Source: Verrucomicrobiota bacterium
Lineage (GTDB): Bacteria > Verrucomicrobiota > Verrucomicrobiia > Chthoniobacterales > UBA10450
Direction of reading: 5' to 3'
Assembly: GCA_003219995.1 (NCBI GenBank)
Contig: QHRC01000199.1
Location: 512 to 18,129 of the forward strand
DNA: 17,618 nucleotides
The notes under the pieces are model-generated. The model made no database searches and was not told where the DNA came from. It saw only the letters and a program-made list of their open reading frames with translations. The stretch's first letter is position 1; each line of letters opens with the position of its first letter. The position numbers were made by a program, and so were the translations under genes. Of this stretch, positions 14,935-17,618 are shown piece by piece.

Positions 14935-16998
14935 ATGAACGAGCAATTTGAAACAAGCCAGCCGGTGGTCCGCTCGATGCCTTGGGATGGCGCGCACATG
15001 TCGCGCGAGCTTTTGCTCAACCGCGAATGGCTCGTGACCAACGGCCTCGGCGGATATGCCTCTGGCACTGTCTCCGGCGCAGTCACGCGTCGCTATCATG
15101 GATTGCTCATCGCAGCGCTGCCGGGACCCCTCGGGCGCATGGTGATGTGGAGTCACGTGTCGGAATTTCTGCGCTTCAGCAACGATGAGGTGATTTCTCT
15201 CGGCGCGGAGGAACGCGCCGGCGGACAGCTTGATTTGAAAAGCGCCGACTACTTGACCGAGTTCCGGCTCGAAGATGGGCTTCCCGTCTGGACCTATCAT
15301 GTTCGCGAGGTCGTGGTCGAGAAGCGCGTTTTGCTTCCTCATTTGCAGAACACTGTTCACGTCAGTTATCAGGTTATCTCAAAAGGAGTGCCTCCCGGAC
15401 TCGAATTGCGTCCTGCTTTTCATTTTCGACATCATGAAGCGCCGGTCGACGCGGACCTGGCGGCACCGTACAAACTCACCGCCGTAGATGGTCGCTACGA
15501 AATCGCTGCGGCCCGCCGAAAGTTACCGCCGCTCCGCATGCAACTGCATGGTCGTGAATCCGCTTTCACGATTGCGCCATCGAAGATTCCTCAAGTGGTT
15601 TATCGCCTCGAGCAGCAGCGAGGCTATGCCTACGAAGGCGAACTCTGGAGCCCGGGATTCTTTCGAGTGGCGCTCACCGAGCGAAGCACAGCGACGCTGG
15701 TCGGCTCAACCGAGCCGTGGGACATTATCAATGTTCTTGGCCCCGAAGACGTTCTAGCGGCCGAACGCGAGCGGCGCGCGCGTCTGCTTCACGTCGCCAT
15801 TCCGAAAGCGCGTCAAAGTTTTCCGGCGGAGCTGGTTTTTGCGGCCGACCAGTTTGTCATCACGCCGGCGGGACGGTTCGAAGAAGCCGCGCGCGCGCAT
15901 GCCGCCGGAGACGAAGTGCGCACCGTCATCGCCGGCTATCACTGGTTCACCGATTGGGGGCGCGACACAATGATCAGTCTCGAAGGCCTGACGTTGATTA
16001 CCGGGCGCTGGCTCGAAGCGGGTTACATCCTGCGCACATTCGCGCGCTATGTGCGCGACGGTTTAATGCCAAACATGTTTCCCGAGGGAGCGAAGGAAGG
16101 GAAATACAACACCGCCGACGCAACGCTTTGGTTCTTTCATGCACTGGGCCGTTATCTCGAGAGGACGGCGGACCGCACGACGTTGAAACTTCTTCTGCCG
16201 ATGTTGATCGACATCGCCGAACATCATTTGCGCGGCACCAGGTTCAATATTCATGTCGACTCAAACGACGGCCTGCTCGTGCAAGGCGAGGAGGGCTATC
16301 AGCTCACCTGGATGGACGCCAAGATGGGCGACTGGGTCGTCACACCGCGCCACGGCAAAGCGGTCGAGATCAACGCCCTTTGGTACAACGCGCTTTGCCT
16401 GCTTACCAGTTGGTTGCGCGAAAGCGGCGACGAAACTTCTGCGCAACACTACGCTCAACACGCCGAACGTGCGCGCGTTTCATTCAATAATCGATTTTGG
16501 TTCGCGGAAGGCGGTCATCTTTACGACGTTGTCGATGTTGATGGCGGCTCGAACAACGATTCGTCGTGCCGGCCTAATCAATTGTTCGCCATCTCGCTCG
16601 ATTATCCCGTGCTCGATGAGGAACGTTGGGGCTCGGTCCTCGACGTCGTCGAGAAGAAACTGGTCACGCCGGTCGGTCTGCGCACGCTTTCGCCTGACAG
16701 TCCTGATTACAAACCGCTTTACGCAGGCGACCTGCGCTCGCGCGACGGCGCCTATCACCAGGGCACAGTCTGGGCCTGGTTGATCGGTCCATTTATCGAT
16801 GCATGGCTGAAAGTTTATCCTCATGATCGAGCCGCCGCACGTAAATTTCTTGAGGTTTTTCCGGTCCATCTGAGCGACGATGGCATCGGCACGATCAGCG
16901 AAGTTTTCGACGCGCGCGAGCCGCACATGGCCGGCGGCTGCATTGCGCAAGCCTGGAGCGTGGCGGAAGTCTTGCGCGCCTGGGCAAAGACCGCCTGA
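14935..16998 (+). CDS. Glycogen debranching enzyme, amylo-alpha-1,6-glucosidase family (GH133-type)
   Basis: 687 aa from ATG 14935 (MNEQFETSQP); the frame is open upstream into treZ, but those residues are unrelated. The N-terminal GDE domain reads REWLVTNGLGGYASGTVSG and RRYHGLLIAAL (30-61). The C-terminal (alpha/alpha)6 domain has GYHWFTDWGRDTMISLEGL (D340, D344), MPNMFPEG, NTADATLWFFHAL, WMDAKMGDW, HGKAVEINALWYN, YHQGTVWAWLIGPFIDA and the late catalytic-type Glu in GTISEVFDA (E656). It removes alpha-1,6 branch stubs from glycogen, feeding linear chains to phosphorylase or TreY/TreZ. It probably shares a transcript with treZ (28-nt gap). Confidence 0.93.
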   Translation: MNEQFETSQPVVRSMPWDGAHMSRELLLNREWLVTNGLGGYASGTVSGAVTRRYHGLLIAALPGPLGRMVMWSHVSEFLRFSNDEVISLGAEERAGGQLDLKSADYLTEFRLEDGLPVWTYHVREVVVEKRVLLPHLQNTVHVSYQVISKGVPPGLELRPAFHFRHHEAPVDADLAAPYKLTAVDGRYEIAAARRKLPPLRMQLHGRESAFTIAPSKIPQVVYRLEQQRGYAYEGELWSPGFFRVALTERSTATLVGSTEPWDIINVLGPEDVLAAERERRARLLHVAIPKARQSFPAELVFAADQFVITPAGRFEEAARAHAAGDEVRTVIAGYHWFTDWGRDTMISLEGLTLITGRWLEAGYILRTFARYVRDGLMPNMFPEGAKEGKYNTADATLWFFHALGRYLERTADRTTLKLLLPMLIDIAEHHLRGTRFNIHVDSNDGLLVQGEEGYQLTWMDAKMGDWVVTPRHGKAVEINALWYNALCLLTSWLRESGDETSAQHYAQHAERARVSFNNRFWFAEGGHLYDVVDVDGGSNNDSSCRPNQLFAISLDYPVLDEERWGSVLDVVEKKLVTPVGLRTLSPDSPDYKPLYAGDLRSRDGAYHQGTVWAWLIGPFIDAWLKVYPHDRAAARKFLEVFPVHLSDDGIGTISEVFDAREPHMAGGCIAQAWSVAEVLRAWAKTA

Positions 16999-17004
16999 GC
17001 GGCA

Positions 17005-17029
17005 TCGCAAGATCGACAATCAGTTGCGA
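17005..17029. repeat. Inverted repeat after the debranching gene
   Basis: TCGCAA (17005-17010) and TTGCGA (17024-17029) form a perfect 6-bp stem around a 13-nt loop that contains most of a CAAGATCGACA copy. No T-run follows, so a rho-independent terminator is unlikely. It occupies the 69-nt gap before the channel gene. Confidence 0.35.
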
Positions 17030-17067
17030 CGCGCGCGCCAGGTGACGCTCTCGCGATTCAATAATTG

Positions 17068-17618
17068 ATGCCTGAAACGAAGGAAGAACTCGAACGGAAA
17101 CCGGAAGTTCAAAAGGAACTCGCTCGGACCTCAGGCGAAAAAAAGCCAGAGGCAAAAGTCAAAGTTCGGGCCACGGACAAATTCTGGTTCGTCACCCACG
17201 GTCTCTTACTCATCGGTTGCGCCGTTTTTTACTACCTCATCGGGTCAAAGTTCATCCCTCTCATTCAGTCTGAAGTGGATATCAGCCATCGCCTTCTCCG
17301 CGGTATCGCGTTGATCGTCGTTGTTTTGGCGACAGTCAAATCGGTGAAGGTCTACGCGATCGGCCGATTAGATGATGCGGCCACACGTTTTACGCTTACA
17401 CGGATCCTCTATCTGGTAGCCGGAATTTTGATCGCCCTCATCGCCATCTCGGTGATCTTTGTGAATTGGTACGCTGTACTCACCGCGCTGGGTGTTGGAT
17501 CGATCGTCATTGGTCTGGCCGTCCAAACGCCGGCCAAAAGTTTCATTGGCTGGATTTTTATTCTCGTGCGCCGGCCATACAGCGTCGGCGACCGCATTAA
17601 GATCGGGGACGCGACCGG
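17068..17618 (+). CDS. MscS-family mechanosensitive ion channel, 3' partial
   Basis: 183 codons from ATG 17068, open to the window edge. A charged N-terminus (about 38 residues, rich in E and K) precedes three hydrophobic segments near 39-64, 77-97 and 112-133. A fourth segment from about 137, ALGVGSIVIGLAVQTPAKSF, is the pore-lining helix of MscS, followed by the cytoplasmic-domain start IFILVRRPYSVGDRIKIGD. Such channels release small solutes on hypo-osmotic shock. The N-terminal extension and extra membrane segment differ from E. coli MscS and suggest a YnaI/YbdG-like or other larger member. Placement behind trehalose genes is suggestive, not proof, of a shared osmotic role. Confidence 0.9.
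   Translation, partial: MPETKEELERKPEVQKELARTSGEKKPEAKVKVRATDKFWFVTHGLLLIGCAVFYYLIGSKFIPLIQSEVDISHRLLRGIALIVVVLATVKSVKVYAIGRLDDAATRFTLTRILYLVAGILIALIAISVIFVNWYAVLTALGVGSIVIGLAVQTPAKSFIGWIFILVRRPYSVGDRIKIGDAT

Noticed and set aside
16999..17067. Rho-independent terminator after the debranching gene
   Set aside because: The stem is short with a 13-nt loop and no T-run follows.
1..17618. CRISPR array, phage or toxin-antitoxin cluster
   Set aside because: No regular spaced repeats and no gene pair of such types on either strand.

Overview
The window reads as a moderately GC-rich bacterial chromosome segment made mostly of housekeeping and carbohydrate genes. No rRNA, tRNA, CRISPR array, prophage or transposase gene is visible. 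Three traits suggest a soil member of the Verrucomicrobiota (Chthoniobacterales-like): GTAG-footed palindromic repeats between genes, almost no Shine-Dalgarno sequences, and a PHP-glycosyltransferase fusion beside trehalose/glycogen enzymes. That placement is inference; no marker gene here settles it.

Left part (1-8830). A 5'-truncated Cys/Met-metabolism PLP enzyme on + converges on, and overlaps by 8 bp, a minus-strand pair nif3-murJ. murJ is split by a frameshift. A small zinc-ribbon membrane protein on + (also frameshifted) diverges from nif3. Further minus-strand genes follow: a CDP-tyvelose-epimerase-like SDR, the msrA-pgl pair (4 nt apart), fabG, and the tmk-holB pair (1 nt apart).

Right part (8966-17618). 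All genes are on +: an EVE-domain protein, a DUF2334 polysaccharide deacetylase (frameshifted near its C-terminus), an 801-aa PHP + GT4 glycosyltransferase fusion, TreZ, a GH133-type glycogen debranching enzyme, and the N-terminal part of an MscS-type channel. TreZ, the debranching enzyme and MscS fit glycogen/maltodextrin-to-trehalose conversion and osmotic adjustment. TreY, the obligate partner of TreZ, is not in the window.

The less ordinary signals are: (i) four bipartite palindromic elements with GTAG...CTAC ends, like RAYT-dependent REP/BIME elements, two of which supply a neighbouring gene's stop codon and two of which bracket the EVE gene; (ii) an 11-base word, CAAGATCGACA, present eight times on both strands where about 0.01 would be expected by chance; (iii) the PHP-GT4 fusion with an unrecognised helical middle region; (iv) three interrupted genes, each consistent with loss of 1 mod 3 nucleotides. 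I found no complete, clearly new multi-gene system.
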